Shown piece after piece: positions 6,152 to 7,365 of a DNA stretch of 7,365 nucleotides. The DNA comes from Candidatus Iainarchaeum sp. GTDB taxonomy: Archaea > Iainarchaeota > Iainarchaeia > Iainarchaeales > GCA-2688035. Within the stretch, counting starts at the first letter, position 1. The number at the start of each line of letters is the position of its first letter. Where the stretch lies: assembly GCA_016931555.1 (NCBI GenBank), contig JAFGEM010000110.1, positions 1 through 7,365 of the forward strand. Direction: 5' to 3'. The translations under genes were made by a program, and so were the position numbers. The notes beneath the pieces are model-generated. The model was not told the DNA's origin. It saw only the letters and a program-made list of their open reading frames with translations, and made no database searches.

Positions 6152-6688
6152 ATGAAGAAATTTGTTTTGTTTGGAATTCTGCTCGCGGGTTTGCTTTTAG
6201 CTGGATGCCCGCAGCCTCCGGACAATGGCAATAACAATGGAGGCGGTAATGTGGACAAATCACAGTTAATTGAAAGCGGCGACAATGTAGAGGTCGAATA
6301 TAAAGGCACGTTTGAAAGCGGCGAAGAGTTTGACTCCAGCGCCAGAATAGGGCAGCCGCTTGCTTTTACTGCGGGAAGCGGCCAAATGATAAAAGGATTC
6401 GATGAAGCTGTAATTGGAATGCGCCTAAACCAAGAGAAAACAGTTACACTCAGCCCTGACAAGGCATATGGCTACTCTGACCCCCAGCTTATTGTAGAAA
6501 TTAACAGCGACAATATTCCTGATTTTGACAAGCTCACAGTTGGAATGACAGTGCACTCCCCCGAAGCAGGAGCAGGAGTTGTAAAGGAAATAAAAGCAAA
6601 CAGCGCATTAATTGACTTCAACTCGCCCTTGGCAGGAAAAACACTCGTATTCTGGATAAAAGTAGTGAAAATAGAAAAAGCAGCATAA
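6152..6688 (+). CDS. Lipoprotein FKBP-type (SlyD-like) peptidyl-prolyl cis-trans isomerase
   Basis: This 178-residue enzyme should catalyse cis-trans isomerisation of prolyl bonds and assist folding outside the membrane. Residues 1-19 are a lipoprotein signal (MKKFVLFGI..., lipobox L-L-A-G-C with C19). They are followed by an Asn/Gly-rich tether (20-40), so the protein is exported and lipid-anchored. The FKBP fold begins at about 43 with conserved Y50, F60-D61, F72, G-x-M-I-K-G-F (77-83) and A-Y-G-Y (105-108). The insert-in-flap chaperone domain occupies about 111-153, and DFNSPLAGKTL (155-165) closes the fold. The last motif is normally DFNHPLAG, so His is replaced by Ser. No histidine-rich tail is present. 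ATG 6152 is leaderless-type, and the gene diverges from the VIT-like gene. Substrates could include the many disulfide-rich surface proteins nearby (inference). Confidence 0.95.
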   Translation: MKKFVLFGILLAGLLLAGCPQPPDNGNNNGGGNVDKSQLIESGDNVEVEYKGTFESGEEFDSSARIGQPLAFTAGSGQMIKGFDEAVIGMRLNQEKTVTLSPDKAYGYSDPQLIVEINSDNIPDFDKLTVGMTVHSPEAGAGVVKEIKANSALIDFNSPLAGKTLVFWIKVVKIEKAA

Positions 6689-6717
6689 GCATTTAAACCC
6701 CCAAAATTTCCAACAGC

Positions 6718-6730
6718 AAATATTAAAAGG
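6718..6730 (+). promoter_or_regulatory. Probable TATA element for the tRNA-Leu gene
   Basis: AAATATTAAAAGG resembles an archaeal TATA box. It is centred about 42 bases before the mature tRNA 5' end, so transcription would start roughly 16 bases upstream and the leader would be removed by RNase P. A second AT-rich candidate (ATTTAAA, about 6691-6697) lies just after the preceding stop codon and is less likely on spacing. Confidence 0.4.
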
Positions 6731-6765
6731 AAAACTGAATCCAATTCTATTAACAACTAATTACT

Positions 6766-6883
6766 GCGGGAGTCAGATAGCGGTCAATTCTGCCAGCTTG
6801 AGGAAGCCTTTTTTCCCTTGTGAAAAAGGCTGCAGTTGGCTGGTCCCTTAGTGGGTACGGGGGTTCAAATCCTCCCTCCCGCA
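6766..6883 (+). tRNA. tRNA-Leu (anticodon GAG), intron-containing
   Basis: This is a complete class II cloverleaf. The acceptor GCGGGAG (6766-6772) pairs with CTCCCGC (6876-6882), and A6883 is the discriminator base. The D arm (about 6775-6791) contains GGTCAA. The anticodon stem CCAGC (6793-6797) pairs with GCTGG (6839-6843). The long variable arm (6844-6858) has a CCC/GGG stem. The T arm is GGGGG-TTCAAAT-CCTCC (6859-6875). The loop carries GAG at 6800-6802, which reads leucine CUC/CUU codons. A 34-base intron interrupts the loop after position 37. The mature length would be 84 bases, and CCA is not encoded, as in many archaea. The D stem is weak (A-G-A with T-C-T). The 3' end faces an integrase gene 70 bases away. 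Confidence 0.93.
6804..6837 (+). other. tRNA-Leu intron with bulge-helix-bulge-like splice site
   Basis: This is a 34-base intron at the canonical position 37/38. The intron folds on itself: AGCCTTTTT (6805-6813) pairs perfectly with AAAAAGGCT (6823-6831). Between this stem and the anticodon stem, TTGA (6798-6801) faces GCAG (6832-6835) as a 4-base central helix with one A-G mismatch. Three-base bulges GGA (6802-6804) and TTG (6836-6838) lie on either side. Cutting after the second base of each bulge gives exactly this intron, as expected for archaeal tRNA splicing endonuclease. The exact edges are inferred from structure. Confidence 0.82.
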
Positions 6884-6887
6884 TTTT
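6884..6887 (+). terminator. T-run after the tRNA
   Basis: Four T bases directly follow the discriminator base, which is a short archaeal-type termination signal. Two alternative hairpins overlap it (GCATTT/AAATGC at 6881-6898 and GCTTC/GAAGC at 6888-6903); whether they matter is unknown. Confidence 0.35.
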
Positions 6888-6953
6888 GCTTCAAATGCGA
6901 AGCTCTTAGGAAAAGCCTTTAAGTGCTTTTCGGTTGAGGAGAGTGTTTTGCAT

Positions 6954-7365
6954 ATGAAGCCTAACATACATGATTACGACAGGAATCTCGAGCGCGAGAT
7001 AAAAAACCTCAAGAGCTCCGAGATTCTGGAACACAACAAAGAACTGATTCTTGAATTCTATCGCTACAATTTTTCACGGGACATTTCAAAGCCGCGTTTA
7101 ATGCGGCAAATAAACTCCCTTAAACAGGCTGCCAAGTTTCTCGGCAAGAATTTTGAGGAGGCAACTGCGCGGGACTTTCAGGATTTTGTTTCTCACAGGA
7201 AAGAGCTTGGGAAGGCAGCCTCAACAATTGACACAGATAAGGAAATCTTGAAGGTTTTCTATAAGTGGCTTGACAATGGAAAATATTTGGAATCTGTTTC
7301 TTGGATGCGCTCTGGAAAAAAGAAATCACAAAAACTACCCGAAAACCTCCTAACACAAGAAGACA
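6954..7365 (+). CDS. Tyrosine-type site-specific recombinase/integrase, N-terminal part (cut by window end)
   Basis: Only the first 137 codons are present. Residues about 45-110 form an N-terminal SAM-like DNA-binding domain: a helix with L-K-Q-A-A-K-F-L-G-K (56-65), F-E-E-A-T-A-R-D-F (67-75), then S-T-I-D-T-D-K-E-I-L-K-V-F-Y-K-W-L (90-106). LPENLLTQED (128-137) is the usual entry to the catalytic domain in archaeal XerA-like integrases; the catalytic R-H-R-Y residues lie beyond the window. Two starts are possible. ATG 6954 is the conservative choice, while TTG 6948 lies six bases after GAGGAG (6936-6941). A TATA-like CCTTTAAG is at 6916-6923. Codons appear more GC-rich than in the upstream genes, hinting at a different origin (impression, not measured). 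The position just downstream of a tRNA 3' end fits an integrated element, but many archaeal chromosomes also carry resident recombinases of this type. Confidence 0.88.
   Translation, partial: MKPNIHDYDRNLEREIKNLKSSEILEHNKELILEFYRYNFSRDISKPRLMRQINSLKQAAKFLGKNFEEATARDFQDFVSHRKELGKAASTIDTDKEILKVFYKWLDNGKYLESVSWMRSGKKKSQKLPENLLTQED

Noticed and set aside
6115..6173. Three copies of GTTTTGTTT-like sequence as an operator array or CRISPR-like repeat
   Set aside because: The units are low complexity and the third lies inside FKBP codons (F-V-L-F). Spacing is irregular, so only the first two are mentioned with the promoter.
6145..6756. Two minus-strand frames (105 and 94 codons) opposite the FKBP gene
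   Set aside because: The plus-strand frame encodes a convincing lipoprotein FKBP with conserved motifs throughout; the antisense frames show no family features.

Overview
The window looks like a piece of an AT-rich archaeal genome, most likely from a DPANN lineage (Diapherotrites/Micrarchaeota/Woesearchaeota-like; inference). Directly visible archaeal signs are TATA-type boxes about 27-30 bases upstream of several start codons, with little or no leader. There is also a class II tRNA gene with a small intron just 3' of the anticodon, bounded by a bulge-helix-bulge-like structure, and with no encoded CCA. The last gene is an integrase of a type common in archaeal chromosomes.

Region 1 (1-2862, + strand) is a compact operon of five genes, overlapping or nearly touching. 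Four encode small to mid-sized proteins with one N-terminal membrane segment and a long, presumably extracellular, tail. Three of these tails are cysteine-rich. The first two genes look like diverged tandem paralogs with nearly the same cysteine spacing. The third carries a MopE-like metal-binding motif (DDDCDGLID). A 31-codon micro-ORF with its own Shine-Dalgarno sequence sits between the third and last genes. Region 2 (2863-4350, - strand) is a 495-residue protein of the same build (one N-terminal TM, 16 cysteines all in the last 276 residues). It converges on the operon with no base between the two stop codons. Together these may encode a disulfide-stabilised cell-surface assembly, possibly pilin-like; no ATPase, peptidase or platform protein is visible to confirm this.

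Region 3 (4351-6688) holds separately transcribed genes: a small helical soluble protein (+), a four-TM membrane protein (-), a reduced and diverged VIT1/CCC1-like membrane protein (-), and a lipoprotein FKBP/SlyD-type peptidyl-prolyl isomerase (+). The first two share an identical 15-base promoter core. The last two diverge from a 53-base gap with one central TATA-like element.

Region 4 (6689-7365) has an intron-containing tRNA-Leu(GAG), followed 70 bases later by the 5' part of a tyrosine recombinase gene that runs off the window. This tRNA-then-integrase order is the classical arrangement at the edge of an integrated element, although no att repeat can be tested here.
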